From an uncultured Clostridia bacterium (GTDB lineage: Bacteria; Bacillota; Clostridia; Oscillospirales; Ruminococcaceae), in NCBI GenBank assembly GCA_947629945.1, contig CANRFR010000014.1, forward strand, positions 1 to 36,628: a DNA stretch of 36,628 bases, written 5' to 3'. Shown here one piece after another: positions 5,741 through 15,042 of the stretch (the stretch's first letter is position 1; each line of letters starts with the position of its first letter). Position numbers and translations under genes: made by a program. A model generated the notes under the pieces. The model was not told the DNA's origin. It did not search any database and worked only from the letters and a program-made list of their open reading frames with translations.

Positions 5741-7963
5741 TTGAAGAAAAAGACAACTAAAAAAACGCAGTCCAATGCGGTAAACGCGTATATAGAAGGC
5801 TCGGGAAAGGTCGTTGAGAGCAGTATCGTCGATACGCTTGAAGAAAACTATATGCCTTATGCAATGAGCGTTATCGTTTCAAGAGCGCTTCCCGAGATTG
5901 ACGGCTTCAAGCCTTCTCACCGAAAGTTATTATACACAATGTATAAAATGGGCTTGCTGAACGGCGCACGAACAAAATCCGCGAACATCGTCGGGCAGAC
6001 AATGAAACTCAACCCGCACGGAGACGCGGCAATCTACGAAACAATGGTGCGCTTGGCGCGCGGAAACGAGGCTCTGCTGCACCCCTACGTTGACAGCAAG
6101 GGTAACTTCGGCAAGGCGTACAGCCGCGATATGGCTTACGCGGCCAGCCGTTACACCGAAGCGAAGCTCGACAGCATAAGCGCCGAGTTGTTTGCCGATA
6201 TCGACAAGGACGCGGTCGATATGGTGCCCAACTACGATAACTCAATGTTGGAGCCGAGCCTTTTTCCGGTGCGGTTTCCCGCAGTTTTGGTGAACTCGAA
6301 TTTCGGACTTGCCGTGTCGATGGCGAGCAATATCTGTTCGTTCAACCTCGCCGAGGTATGTGAAACGGCGGTCGCGCTTATCAAAAATCCCGAACATAAC
6401 GCGCTTTCAACCCTTAAAGGTCCCGATTTTCCGGGCGGCGCCTATATCGTTTACGATGAAACCGAAATGGAAAAGATTTACAGAACGGGTTTGGGTTCGG
6501 TAAAGGTTCGCGCAAAATACTCGTTCGACGCGGACGCGCGCTGTATAGAGGTGACGCAGATACCGCCCACGACTACTGTTGAAGCCATTATAGACCGCGT
6601 TGTTGATCTTGTAAAGGACGGGAAAGTCAAGGAGATAAGCGATGTTCGCGATGAAACAGACCTCTCAGGTTTGCGTCTGACGTTTGATTTGAAGAAAGGC
6701 TGCGACCCGGATCAAGTAATGTTGAAGTTATTTAAGTTATCACCTTTACAAGAAAATTTCAACTGTAATTTTAACGTGCTTATCGCGGGAACGCCGCGCG
6801 TAATGGGCGTTTACGAGATACTGAACGAATGGACGGAATTCCGCAGACAGTGCGTAAAGCGCAGAATTTACTTTGATTTAGGTAAAAAGAAAGAAAAACT
6901 GCACTTACTGCAAGGCTTAAAAAAGATATTAATGGACATAGATTATGCAATTAAGTTAATTAGGGAAACTGAGGAAGAAGCCGAGGTCGTACCGAATCTG
7001 ATGATCGGGTTCGGCATTGACGAGCCGCAGGCGGAATATGTTGCGGAAATCAAGCTGCGACACATCAACAGAGAGTATATCCTCAAAAGAACCGAGGAAA
7101 CCGACACTTTATCGTCGGAGATACAAGAAATGGAGGATATCTTAAATTCTCCCAAGAAAATTGACAAGGTTATTATTAACGAACTTAACGAAGTTGCGAA
7201 GAAATACTCGCAACCGCGCCGAACTCAGTTTCTGTACGACGTTGCGGACGATTACATTATTGAGGAGGAGCAGCCCGAGGGCTATCCCGTCAATGTCTTC
7301 TTCACGCGCGAGGGCTATTTCAAGCAAATTACGCCCAAATCCCTCAGAATGGCAAGCGAACAGAAGCTCAAGGAAAACGATGAAGTAATCTTTACCGCCG
7401 AGGTCTTGAGCACTTCGGAACTGCTGTTCTTTACGAATCAATTCAAGTGCTACAAGTCGCGCTGCGGAGATTTCCCCGAAACGAAAGCGTCTGTTATGGG
7501 CGATTACATTCCCGCGAAGCTCGGAATGGAGGACGGCGAAATGCCGATTTATATGGCGGTGACGGAGAATTTCTCGGAAATGTTGGTGATTTTCTTTAAG
7601 AACGGCAAATGCGCCAAGATACCGTTTTCGTCATATTGCACAAAAACAAAGCGGAAGCTGCTTCTTAACGCGTTTTCCGATATTTCGCCCGTTGTCGCGA
7701 TGTTCACGATAACCGAGGACTGCGATTTTGTGCTAAAATCCACGGCAGGAAAGATGATTTTGTTCAATACGGCGCTTATTCTCGCGAAATCCGCGCGTGA
7801 TACTCAGGGAGTTCAGGTTATGCGCTTAACAAAAGCGGAGCTTGCCGACGCGTATCTTGCGGAAAGCGTTGAGATTGGTGATATAGAGCAGTTCCGCATA
7901 AAAACTGTGCCCGCCGCGGGGCTGCTTTCCGATGATGATATAGACCAATTAAAGTTAATTTAA
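5741..7963 (+). CDS. parC: type II topoisomerase cleavage subunit (ParC/GyrA family)
   Basis: A 740-residue DNA cleavage and rejoining subunit. The winged-helix part shows MPYAMSVIVSRALPEIDGFKPSHRKLLY, close to the family consensus, followed by NPHGDAAIYE and SRYTEAKL. In the last, Tyr138 is the expected DNA-linking tyrosine. The C-terminal region (about 490-740) shows beta-strand repeats but no clear GyrA-box, favouring a topoisomerase IV-like role over gyrase. It starts with TTG at 5741, supported by GGAGAG 6 bases upstream; there is no nearby in-frame ATG. It directly follows the ParE-like gene and must be its partner. The fhs gene starts 19 bases after its stop, so transcription probably continues. 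Confidence 0.9.
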   Translation: MKKKTTKKTQSNAVNAYIEGSGKVVESSIVDTLEENYMPYAMSVIVSRALPEIDGFKPSHRKLLYTMYKMGLLNGARTKSANIVGQTMKLNPHGDAAIYETMVRLARGNEALLHPYVDSKGNFGKAYSRDMAYAASRYTEAKLDSISAELFADIDKDAVDMVPNYDNSMLEPSLFPVRFPAVLVNSNFGLAVSMASNICSFNLAEVCETAVALIKNPEHNALSTLKGPDFPGGAYIVYDETEMEKIYRTGLGSVKVRAKYSFDADARCIEVTQIPPTTTVEAIIDRVVDLVKDGKVKEISDVRDETDLSGLRLTFDLKKGCDPDQVMLKLFKLSPLQENFNCNFNVLIAGTPRVMGVYEILNEWTEFRRQCVKRRIYFDLGKKKEKLHLLQGLKKILMDIDYAIKLIRETEEEAEVVPNLMIGFGIDEPQAEYVAEIKLRHINREYILKRTEETDTLSSEIQEMEDILNSPKKIDKVIINELNEVAKKYSQPRRTQFLYDVADDYIIEEEQPEGYPVNVFFTREGYFKQITPKSLRMASEQKLKENDEVIFTAEVLSTSELLFFTNQFKCYKSRCGDFPETKASVMGDYIPAKLGMEDGEMPIYMAVTENFSEMLVIFFKNGKCAKIPFSSYCTKTKRKLLLNAFSDISPVVAMFTITEDCDFVLKSTAGKMILFNTALILAKSARDTQGVQVMRLTKAELADAYLAESVEIGDIEQFRIKTVPAAGLLSDDDIDQLKLI

Positions 7964-7982
7964 GTAATTAAGGGAGGACATT

Positions 7983-9653
7983 ATGCTGACAGATATTGAG
8001 ATAGCTCAACAGGCTAAAATGTTAAAGGTTGGGCAAATTGCACAAAAGCTTGGGATATCCGAGGAGGAAATCGAGCCCTACGGGCACTACAAAGCCAAAT
8101 TATCACAAAAGCTGATAGAGCGGGTTAAGGATAATCCCGATGGCAAGCTGATTTTGGTGACCGCGATAAACCCTACGCCCGCGGGCGAGGGAAAGACCAC
8201 CACTTCGGTAGGTCTTTGCGAAGGAATGAACAAAATCGGCAAAAAGACTGTCGTGGCGCTGCGTGAGCCGTCTCTGGGTCCGGTGTTCGGCATTAAGGGC
8301 GGCGCTGCGGGCGGCGGTTATTCGCAAGTGGTGCCAATGGAGGACATCAATCTTCACTTCACCGGTGACATGCATGCGATTACGTCCGCAAACAATCTGC
8401 TTGCGGCAATGATTGACAACTCCGTTCAGCAAGGAAATCCGCTTAACATCGACGTTCGTCGCATTTTGTTCAAGCGTTGTCTTGATATGAACGACCGCGC
8501 TTTGAGAAACTGCGTTGTCGGAATGGGTGGAAAGGTAAACGGTGTGCCGCGCGAGGATCATTTCCAGATAACTGTCGCGAGTGAAATTATGGCGATTTTG
8601 TGCTTAGCTAATGACTTAAATGACTTAAAAAAGCGTCTTGGAAACATACTTGTAGCCTACACCTATGATAATAAGCCCGTGTTCGCGCGCGACCTGAATG
8701 CTGTCGGAGCAATGACCGCGCTGCTTCGCGACGCTATAAATCCCAATCTCGTGCAGACCTTGGAGAATAATCCCGCGATAATTCACGGCGGTCCGTTCGC
8801 GAATATTGCACACGGCTGCAACTCGGTAAGAGCCACGAAGCTTGCTCTGAAGCTGTCCGATTACGTTATTACCGAAGCGGGCTTCGGCAGCGACCTCGGC
8901 GCGGAGAAGTTTTTCGACATTAAATGCCGTGCGGCGGGGTTGAAGCCCGATTGCGTGGTGCTTGTTGCAACGATTAGAGCGCTTAAATACAACGGCGGCG
9001 TTGCGAAAGCCGATTTGTCGGGCGAGAACGTTGAAGCGCTCCAAAAGGGCATTGTGAATCTCGGAGTACACATTGAGAATATGCGGAAGTTTGGCGTGCC
9101 CGTGGTTGTCGCTATAAACCATTTTGCTACCGATACGGACGCGGAGGTCGAAACAGTTCGTCAATATTGCCAAAAAATGGGCGCAAAAGTAGCGTTTTCC
9201 GATGTTTTTGCCAAAGGCGGCGATGGCGCTATAGATTTGGCAAACGAAGTCGTGGATGTAATTAATAATGAGAAGAGCAAATTTTCTCCGATTTATGACG
9301 ACAAACTCACAATCAAGAAAAAAGTGGGAATTATCGCGCGTGAAATTTACAGAGCCGACGGCGTGGTTTACACAGCTAAAGCAGAAAAGGCGATTAAGGA
9401 GATTGAGGAACTGGGTCTTGACAAAGTGCCCGTCTGTGTTGCGAAAACGCAGTACTCCTTGTCCGACGACCCCGCGAAGCTTGGCAAACCCGAGAATTTC
9501 GAGATCACGGTAAGCGATGTTCGAGCAAGCTCCGGAGCGGGCTTTGTGGTCGTTTACACGGGCGACATTATGACGATGCCGGGACTTCCCAAGGTGCCGA
9601 GCGCCGAGAAAATCGATGTTGACGAAAGCGGAGTTATTTCGGGGTTGTTCTAA
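7983..9653 (+). CDS. fhs: formate-tetrahydrofolate ligase
   Basis: A 556-residue cytosolic enzyme that joins formate to tetrahydrofolate using ATP to give 10-formyl-tetrahydrofolate, feeding purine synthesis and one-carbon metabolism in anaerobes. The P-loop TPAGEGKT is at 65-72. Further hallmarks are [34 protein letters not shown] and [14 protein letters not shown], all close to the family consensus, and the length is normal. The start is supported by GGGAGGA 4 bases upstream of the ATG. The stop TAA overlaps the next start by one base. No riboswitch fits in the 19-base gap before it. Confidence 0.97.
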   Translation: MLTDIEIAQQAKMLKVGQIAQKLGISEEEIEPYGHYKAKLSQKLIERVKDNPDGKLILVTAINPTPAGEGKTTTSVGLCEGMNKIGKKTVVALREPSLGPVFGIKGGAAGGGYSQVVPMEDINLHFTGDMHAITSANNLLAAMIDNSVQQGNPLNIDVRRILFKRCLDMNDRALRNCVVGMGGKVNGVPREDHFQITVASEIMAILCLANDLNDLKKRLGNILVAYTYDNKPVFARDLNAVGAMTALLRDAINPNLVQTLENNPAIIHGGPFANIAHGCNSVRATKLALKLSDYVITEAGFGSDLGAEKFFDIKCRAAGLKPDCVVLVATIRALKYNGGVAKADLSGENVEALQKGIVNLGVHIENMRKFGVPVVVAINHFATDTDAEVETVRQYCQKMGAKVAFSDVFAKGGDGAIDLANEVVDVINNEKSKFSPIYDDKLTIKKKVGIIAREIYRADGVVYTAKAEKAIKEIEELGLDKVPVCVAKTQYSLSDDPAKLGKPENFEITVSDVRASSGAGFVVVYTGDIMTMPGLPKVPSAEKIDVDESGVISGLF

Positions 9654-10081
9654 TGGAAATTTGCACAAAAAGCGAACAGGAGACTCGTCAATTTGCACAA
9701 AAGATTGCGGCTTTGCTGAACGCGGGAGACGTGATACTTTATACCGGTGAAATGGGCGCGGGTAAAACCGCTTTTACAAAGGGCTTGGCGGAGTTTTTCG
9801 GAGCCGAGGAAGAGGTTACAAGTCCGACTTTCGCTTTAGTCCACGAATATCCCGGACAGATACCGATTTTCCACTTCGATTTGTACCGTATTTCCGATTA
9901 TGACGAACTTTACGCGATTGGTTTTTTCGATTACCTTGACCGCGGCGGTATTTTGGCGGTCGAGTGGAGCGAGAATATTCCCGAATTGTCGAAGGAATTG
10001 GAAAACGTGGTGAAAATTGATATTCAGAAAGTCAGTGAAAACGGACGTAAGATAATCGTATCCGGAAAATATTTCGATTGA
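9653..10081 (+). CDS. tsaE: tRNA threonylcarbamoyladenosine biosynthesis ATPase TsaE
   Basis: A 142-residue P-loop ATPase needed with TsaB and TsaD for the t6A37 modification of ANN-decoding tRNAs. Walker A is GEMGAGKT (32-39), followed by TSPTFALVHEYPG and the characteristic HFDLYRI and VEWSENIP segments. Length is typical. It overlaps the fhs stop codon by one base (TAATG), so translation is coupled. The partner tsaB follows after 47 bases; tsaD is not in the window. Confidence 0.95.
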   Translation: MEICTKSEQETRQFAQKIAALLNAGDVILYTGEMGAGKTAFTKGLAEFFGAEEEVTSPTFALVHEYPGQIPIFHFDLYRISDYDELYAIGFFDYLDRGGILAVEWSENIPELSKELENVVKIDIQKVSENGRKIIVSGKYFD

Positions 10082-10128
10082 ATTATACGGATTGTAATTG
10101 TTAAAAATGAACAAAAGGCGGTGAAATA

Positions 10129-10809
10129 ATGATTTTGGGAATAGACTCCTCGGCGATATCGGCGGGGTGCGCTTTAGTCGAGGACGGCAAACTGATTGCC
10201 GAACAGTATCTGAACACGCACCACACGCACTCCGAGACGCTGCTGCCTATGATAAGGAGCGTACTGCGAACGGCGGGCGTGGAGCTTTCCGATTTGGAGA
10301 AGATAGCCGTGAGTGCGGGTCCTGGCTCGTTCACCGGGCTGCGTATCGGGATTTCCACCGTTAAAGGGCTTTGCGACGCGGCAAATTTGCCTTGCATAGC
10401 AGTCTCGACGCTTGACGCTATCGCTTACAATTTTGTGCAAATTGACGGAATAATTTGTGCGTGTATGGACGCGCGCCGAAAGCAGGTTTACAACGCGCTG
10501 TTCAAGTCGGAAAACGGCGTAATAACGCGGCTTTGCGAGGATAGAGCCATAGCAGTCAACGATTTGGACGCGGAGCTTTCCGCGCTTGACGGCAAGGTGA
10601 TACTCGCGGGTGACGGCGCGGAGCTTGTGTACGGCTTGACTGAGGAAAAATACGCTCTCGCGCCGCCTGTGCTGCGGTTTCAGCGGGGGAGCGGAGTATG
10701 TTTCGCGGCGGAGAATGCTCCCGAAATATCACCCTCCGCGCTTATGCCGACTTATCTGCGGCTTTCCCAAGCGGAACGTGAACGGCTGGCGAGGGATAAC
10801 GTAATTTAA
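10129..10809 (+). CDS. tsaB: tRNA threonylcarbamoyladenosine biosynthesis protein TsaB
   Basis: A 226-residue ASKHA-fold protein that dimerises with TsaD in t6A synthesis. The N-terminal ILGIDSSAISAGCAL, the SETLLPMI segment and the family signature AVSAGPGSFTGLRIGI are all present. GGCGGTGA lies 5 bases before the ATG. It sits next to tsaE, as in most Firmicutes, but the usual rimI and tsaD genes do not follow; rpiB does. The 215 bases after it hold no gene and only the rpiB promoter. Confidence 0.95.
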   Translation: MILGIDSSAISAGCALVEDGKLIAEQYLNTHHTHSETLLPMIRSVLRTAGVELSDLEKIAVSAGPGSFTGLRIGISTVKGLCDAANLPCIAVSTLDAIAYNFVQIDGIICACMDARRKQVYNALFKSENGVITRLCEDRAIAVNDLDAELSALDGKVILAGDGAELVYGLTEEKYALAPPVLRFQRGSGVCFAAENAPEISPSALMPTYLRLSQAERERLARDNVI

Positions 10810-10974
10810 ATCCACATTTGAACGGGTAAACGGGTGAATAGTTTGGTGTCAAAAATAGGTGTTGCAGAACTTGTTTTTGGTGCGTTTGATAGGAGTATTG
10901 GCATATAAGCATTTCGGAAAGGCAAGTTTATAAATTTACCGCGCCGCGACCGAAAACAAAATTTACCAAATCTA

Positions 10975-11003
10975 TTGACCGCGGCGTGAAAATAGTGTAT
11001 AAT
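10975..11003 (+). promoter_or_regulatory. promoter of rpiB-upp
   Basis: TTGACC (10975-10980) and TATAAT (10998-11003) are separated by 17 bases, 21 bases before the rpiB start codon. Confidence 0.8.
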
Positions 11004-11024
11004 TAATTTAAAGAGGGTGAAATT

Positions 11025-11459
11025 ATGATAGCAATAGGATGCGACCACGGCGGTTTCGAGTTGAAATTGGCGGTGGAAAGTTATTTAAATCTTCAAAAGG
11101 TCGATTACGTCGACTGCGGCTGCAACGGTGAAAAGGTTGATTATCCCGATATCGCTGTGAAAGTCTGCGAAAAAATTACGAACGGTGAGTGCGACAAAGG
11201 CATTTTGCTTTGCGGAACGGGTATCGGAATGTCAATGTGCGCGAATAAGATCGCGGGAATACGCGCCGCAGTGTGCTCAGATACATATTCGGCAAAATAC
11301 ACAAGGCTTCACAACGACGCGAACGTGCTGTGTATGGGCGGACGCGTAGTCGGCGTGGGGCTGGCTTTGGAGATAGTTCACGAGTTTCTTGCGAATGAAT
11401 TTGAGGGCGGCAGACATGTCGTTCGTCTGGATAAAATGAAGAATTTGGAGGGCAAATAA
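11025..11459 (+). CDS. rpiB: ribose-5-phosphate isomerase B
   Basis: A 144-residue enzyme of the RpiB/LacAB family interconverting ribulose-5-phosphate and ribose-5-phosphate in the pentose phosphate pathway. It shows the N-terminal [13 protein letters not shown], the [17 protein letters not shown] catalytic-loop region and the [11 protein letters not shown] segment with normal spacing. GAGGGTGA precedes the ATG. The upp gene starts one base after its stop, linking ribose phosphate supply to pyrimidine salvage in one transcript. Confidence 0.96.
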   Translation: MIAIGCDHGGFELKLAVESYLNLQKVDYVDCGCNGEKVDYPDIAVKVCEKITNGECDKGILLCGTGIGMSMCANKIAGIRAAVCSDTYSAKYTRLHNDANVLCMGGRVVGVGLALEIVHEFLANEFEGGRHVVRLDKMKNLEGK

Positions 11460-11460
11460 T

Positions 11461-12105
11461 ATGGCTGATTTGGAAAATGTTATCGTGTGCGATCATCCTT
11501 TGGTACAACATAAGGTAACGCTTCTGCGCGATAAGAATACGGGCTCAAAGGAATTCCGCGAGCTTGTACACGAGATCTCAATGTTTATGTGCTACGAGGC
11601 GACGCGCGATCTCCCGCTGAAAGAAGTGCAAATTCAAACGCCGCTCGGCGAACTTGCTAACTCAAAGGTGATAAGCGGGCGCAAGGTCGCATTTGTGCCG
11701 ATAATGCGTGGCGGTCTGGGAATGGTTGACGGAGCGTTGGCGCTCGTTCCCACCGCGAAAGTAGGTCACGTTGGCATTTACCGCGACAAGCAGAATGGCA
11801 ACAGTGCAACAGATTACTACTGCAAGCTGCCGTTCGACATCGCGAACCGCGAGGTCATCGTGCTTGATCTTATGTTGGCTACAGGAGTTTCCGCAGTCAA
11901 GACCATAGATATTGTTAAGAAAGCAGGTGCTGCCAACATCAAGTTTATGTGCGTACTGACCTGTCCGGACGGCGTGAACGCGCTCCACAAGGCGCACCCC
12001 GATGTTGAGATTATTTGTGGTGCGGTCGATAAGGGGCTTAACGAGGAACTGTATATAGTTCCGGGTATCGGCGACGGCGGCGACAGGTTATTTGGAACAA
12101 AGTAA
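11461..12105 (+). CDS. upp: uracil phosphoribosyltransferase
   Basis: A 214-residue cytosolic enzyme converting uracil and PRPP to UMP. Family motifs are [10 protein letters not shown], the PRPP-binding stretch [14 protein letters not shown] (normally DPMLATGGSA; here Leu replaces Pro and Val replaces Gly) and the uracil-binding C-terminal [14 protein letters not shown] (usually PGLGDAGDR). These small deviations do not remove known catalytic residues. It is cotranscribed with rpiB. A structured stretch follows its stop. Confidence 0.95.
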   Translation: MADLENVIVCDHPLVQHKVTLLRDKNTGSKEFRELVHEISMFMCYEATRDLPLKEVQIQTPLGELANSKVISGRKVAFVPIMRGGLGMVDGALALVPTAKVGHVGIYRDKQNGNSATDYYCKLPFDIANREVIVLDLMLATGVSAVKTIDIVKKAGAANIKFMCVLTCPDGVNALHKAHPDVEIICGAVDKGLNEELYIVPGIGDGGDRLFGTK

Positions 12106-12115
12106 ATTTAAGTAA

Positions 12116-12185
12116 GGGCAGTTTCGTAACGGGCGGGAACGCTGTAACAAAGCGGAGGTTTCTCATTGTGAGGACGGAACTGTCC
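12116..12185 (+). other. structured intergenic element between upp and the SUFU gene
   Basis: Bases 12116-12127 can pair with 12174-12185 over 12 positions (two G-T wobbles). The closed loop contains two further small hairpins (CGCT/AGCG at 12140-12154 and CTCA/TGAG at 12162-12172). No long T-run follows, so it is a doubtful terminator. It could be a leader structure for the next gene or a small repeat. Confidence 0.4.
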
Positions 12186-12204
12186 TATTTGAAATGAGGT
12201 CATT

Positions 12205-12825
12205 ATGGCTGACGAAGAAGTTGTGATGGACGGCTGGAACGCGATTACGGAGGCGTTCGAGAAGCTTTACCCCGGGCAGACCGACCCTAAACACTACGGA
12301 ACGCTTGTTCCGTGGATGTTCGGCGGTCCCGACCCGTTAGACGGTATAAGTATATATGACGGCGGCGACTACTGGCATTTTGTGACCTACGGTCTTTCAG
12401 AATTGTATGAAAAGGAAAGCGATAACTCCGAGTGGAGCGGCTACGGAATGGAGTTCACAATGCGGCTCAAAAAGGGCTGTTACGAGGACGAAGAAGGCGA
12501 GTTCGGCTGCATTTGGGGAAATCTCCAAAAGATAGCCAAGATAACTTTCGAGAACGACGAGCTTTTTCTCCCATGGGAGTATATCTACACGGGGCAAAAA
12601 GACGGTATAGATTTGGAACACAAGTCCGCGCTGACGGGCTTTATAACGGTGCCCGACACGAAAGTCAGGAGCATACAAACTCCGAACGGACGCGTTGATT
12701 TTGTGGAGTTTATCGGAGCGACCGACGCGGAACTGCTGAAAATTCAGAGTAAGGAAACAAACGTGCGTGAGCTGTTTCAAAAAATTGGTGACGTAACCGA
12801 CTACAATCGCAAAAGTTTGTATTAA
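12205..12825 (+). CDS. SUFU (suppressor of fused) domain protein
   Basis: A 206-residue protein matching the bacterial suppressor-of-fused domain family: HYGTLVPWMFGGPDPLDGISIYDGGDYWHFVTYGLSELY, then SGYGMEFTMRL and the closing DVTDYNRKS. Bacterial members are soluble cytoplasmic proteins of unknown role, often considered immunity-like. No signal peptide or membrane segment is visible. ATGAGGTC precedes the ATG at 12205. It is bracketed by a structured element upstream and a good terminator downstream (12914-12943). The frame stays open past the TAA for 24 more sense codons to a second TAA at 12898. Confidence 0.85.
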   Translation: MADEEVVMDGWNAITEAFEKLYPGQTDPKHYGTLVPWMFGGPDPLDGISIYDGGDYWHFVTYGLSELYEKESDNSEWSGYGMEFTMRLKKGCYEDEEGEFGCIWGNLQKIAKITFENDELFLPWEYIYTGQKDGIDLEHKSALTGFITVPDTKVRSIQTPNGRVDFVEFIGATDAELLKIQSKETNVRELFQKIGDVTDYNRKSLY

Positions 12826-12900
12826 GGTGAGTTGATTGACGATTTCAACGCCGCGAATTTCTTCATTACCCACAAAGACTTGAAAAAGTTCGATATTTAA
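12826..12900 (+). other. in-frame coding-like tail after the SUFU stop codon
   Basis: Directly after the TAA at 12823-12825, the same frame continues for 24 sense codons (GELIDDFNAANFFITHKDLK, then KFDI) to TAA at 12898-12900. No start codon has properly spaced ribosome-binding sequence. It may be a former C-terminus cut off by a nonsense change, a readthrough product, or chance. Confidence 0.4.
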
Positions 12901-12913
12901 AACGTTTTCTATA

Positions 12914-12943
12914 ACTGGGATTGCAGAAAAAAATCCCAGTTTT
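12914..12943 (+). terminator. rho-independent terminator after the SUFU gene
   Basis: ACTGGGATT (12914-12922) pairs perfectly with AATCCCAGT (12932-12940), followed by TTT. It separates the SUFU gene from recQ. Confidence 0.8.
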
Positions 12944-12976
12944 CAGCAGCGTAAGATTTTATGAAAAGGTAACGTT

Positions 12977-14815
12977 ATGACAAAGCTTGAGGTACTGCAA
13001 AAATATTTCGGACACAAGTCGTTCCGCGGCGGTCAGGAGCGGCTTATTGATTGCGTCCTGAACGGCGGAGACTGTCTTGGCGTAATGCCAACGGGCGCGG
13101 GAAAATCCGCGTGCTTTCAAGTGCCCGCGCTTATGAAAGACGGCGTTACTATCGTAATTTCGCCGCTCATTTCGCTTATGCAGGATCAGGTGAACCAACT
13201 TGTACAAAACGGCATAGAAGCCGCTTGCATAAACAGCGCGATTTCTTCTCAAGAGTATTTCGCCGCGTGCGAAGCGGCAGAGCAAGGACGGCTGAAGCTG
13301 CTTTACGTCGCGCCCGAGCGTTTGGAGACCGAGGGGTTTCAAAATCTCTGTTCACGGCTCAATATTCCGCTTGTCGCGGTGGACGAAGCGCACTGCGTAT
13401 CTCATTGGGGACAGGATTTCCGTCCGTCTTATTTGAAGATACGCGAGTTTGTGGAGAGCTTGCCAAACCGTCCCGTTGTGGGCGCGTATACCGCGACCGC
13501 GACCGACGCGGTAAAGAACGACATAGTACACCTCCTCGGACTGCATGAGCCTTTTTCGCTGACCACTGGATTTGACCGTCCGAACCTCTATTTTGAGGTG
13601 CGCCGTCCGTCTTCCAAAACCGTTGAGCTGCTCGATATTCTGCGCGGAAATTCGGGCAGCGCGATAGTTTACTGCTCCACGCGCAAAAACGTGGAAAAGG
13701 TTGCCGACGTATTGAGCCGCAACGGTTTCAAGGCGGGCGCTTATCACGCGGGAATGTCAACGGAGGAACGCGCCCGCGTACAGAATGATTTTATCTATGA
13801 CCGACTTGACGTGATAGCTGCCACAAACGCCTTTGGAATGGGCATTGACAAGTCCAATATCGCGCTTGTGGTGCACTACAATATGCCCAAGGACATCGAA
13901 AGCTATTATCAGGAGGCGGGCAGAGCGGGGCGCGACGGCAGTGCGGCTCGCTGCATAATGCTTTACGGCTTCGAGGACGTTAAGACTGCGGAGTTTATGA
14001 TCAATGTGAGCCACGAAGACGAAAACATCTCGCCCGAGGATCGCGCGGAACTGATAAAGCGCGATACAATGCGGCTTCGCAAGATGGAAAGCTTCGCCCG
14101 AACCAACGGCTGTCTCAGGCGGTTTATTTTGAATTATTTTGGAGAACAAACCGATGGCGACTGCGGTAACTGCGGAAACTGCCTTAAGGATTTTGAGACT
14201 GTTGACATAACGCTTGAAGCGCAGAAGATTTTGTCCTGTATTTTCCGTTTGAAGCAGCGCGGATTTCCGCTCGGCAAAACCAATGTGTGCAAGATACTTC
14301 TCGGCAGCGAGGATAAAAAGCTCGCCGATTGGGGTCTGACAACGCTCTCTACATACGGAATAATGCGCGGCGAAAACACCTCATGGCTGCGCGAAATTAT
14401 GGAGTATTTGGAGACGGAGGGCTACTTTTTGACGGATAACGACCGTCATGTCTGCGTTTTGACGTCAAAGGCGGACGAATTCATAAAGTCGAAAAACAGC
14501 CTTACAATGCGGACGGACAAGCAGAACGGAAAGAAGCCGTACATTCCGAAGAAAATACCGCTCCAAGCGGACGAGCAGCACCAAAATCCGGAGCTTTTCG
14601 AGCGTCTGCGTGAGCTTCGCAAAAAACAGGCAGCGGCTCTCGGAGTGCCGCCATACGTTGTTTTCGCCGATTCCGCACTGTGGAGTATGTGCGCTGTTTT
14701 GCCGAAAACACCGTCGGAATTTCTTACCGTAAGCGGAGTCGGCGCGCGAAAAGCCGAACGTTACGGCAGAATTTTTGTAGCGGAAATAAACGATTACCTT
14801 AAAACCCGAACGTAA
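12977..14815 (+). CDS. recQ: ATP-dependent DNA helicase RecQ
   Basis: A 612-residue 3'-5' helicase in DNA repair and recombination. In order: FRGGQERLID (Q motif), Walker A MPTGAGKSACF (37-47), AVDEAHCVSHWGQDFRPSY (Walker B and aromatic-rich loop), TATAT, FDRPNLYF, YCSTRKNVEKV, GAYHAGMS, and QEAGRAGRDG with the arginine finger. A RecQ-type zinc site is present (CLRRF, then CGNCGNC), followed by a winged helix. The C-terminus from about residue 540 is an HRDC domain (LRELRKKQAAALGVPPYVVFAD). The domain set and length are complete. AAAAGGTAA lies 5 bases before the ATG. No clear promoter was found between the terminator at 12943 and the start. Confidence 0.96.
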   Translation: MTKLEVLQKYFGHKSFRGGQERLIDCVLNGGDCLGVMPTGAGKSACFQVPALMKDGVTIVISPLISLMQDQVNQLVQNGIEAACINSAISSQEYFAACEAAEQGRLKLLYVAPERLETEGFQNLCSRLNIPLVAVDEAHCVSHWGQDFRPSYLKIREFVESLPNRPVVGAYTATATDAVKNDIVHLLGLHEPFSLTTGFDRPNLYFEVRRPSSKTVELLDILRGNSGSAIVYCSTRKNVEKVADVLSRNGFKAGAYHAGMSTEERARVQNDFIYDRLDVIAATNAFGMGIDKSNIALVVHYNMPKDIESYYQEAGRAGRDGSAARCIMLYGFEDVKTAEFMINVSHEDENISPEDRAELIKRDTMRLRKMESFARTNGCLRRFILNYFGEQTDGDCGNCGNCLKDFETVDITLEAQKILSCIFRLKQRGFPLGKTNVCKILLGSEDKKLADWGLTTLSTYGIMRGENTSWLREIMEYLETEGYFLTDNDRHVCVLTSKADEFIKSKNSLTMRTDKQNGKKPYIPKKIPLQADEQHQNPELFERLRELRKKQAAALGVPPYVVFADSALWSMCAVLPKTPSEFLTVSGVGARKAERYGRIFVAEINDYLKTRT

Positions 14816-14833
14816 AAAAGTTTGAACAACGAT

Positions 14834-14852
14834 TTTGTATATTTTATACAAA
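14834..14852. promoter_or_regulatory. operator-like palindrome upstream of nrdD
   Basis: TTTGTATA and TATACAAA form perfect 8-bp arms around TTT, ending 14 bases before the nrdD -35 box. It does not match my memory of the NrdR box consensus. It could be a regulator site or a weak AT-rich terminator of recQ. Confidence 0.45.
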
Positions 14853-14866
14853 TATCCAAAAGCCCC

Positions 14867-14895
14867 TTGAATTGCTCAACAGAATGTGGTATAAT
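14867..14895 (+). promoter_or_regulatory. promoter of nrdD-nrdG
   Basis: TTGAAT (14867-14872) and TATAAT (14890-14895) are separated by 17 bases. The leader of about 140 bases contains a hairpin with CGCCGC/GCGGCG arms and a TTGATCAA palindrome. Confidence 0.75.
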
Positions 14896-15042
14896 ATAAA
14901 TTAGAACACAACCTGTTGTAAGTAAATTAAGCCGCGTTAACCTTGATCAAATTTCGCCGCGCTCTTATACAGTGCGGCGTTTCGTATAAATACGGTTGCT
15001 TAAACAGATTAAATTACTTTAAAAAAGAGGGATTTACTTAAA

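Noticed and set aside
7964-7982. Tetrahydrofolate riboswitch ahead of fhs
   Set aside because: Only 19 bases separate fhs from the upstream gene, too short for the aptamer.
8625-9698. 357-codon minus-strand frame
   Set aside because: It is the antisense of fhs, a clear full-length enzyme; the translation is not protein-like for any family.
10806-11048. 80-codon minus-strand frame between tsaB and rpiB
   Set aside because: It crosses the rpiB promoter and start, and has no ribosome site or recognisable sequence.
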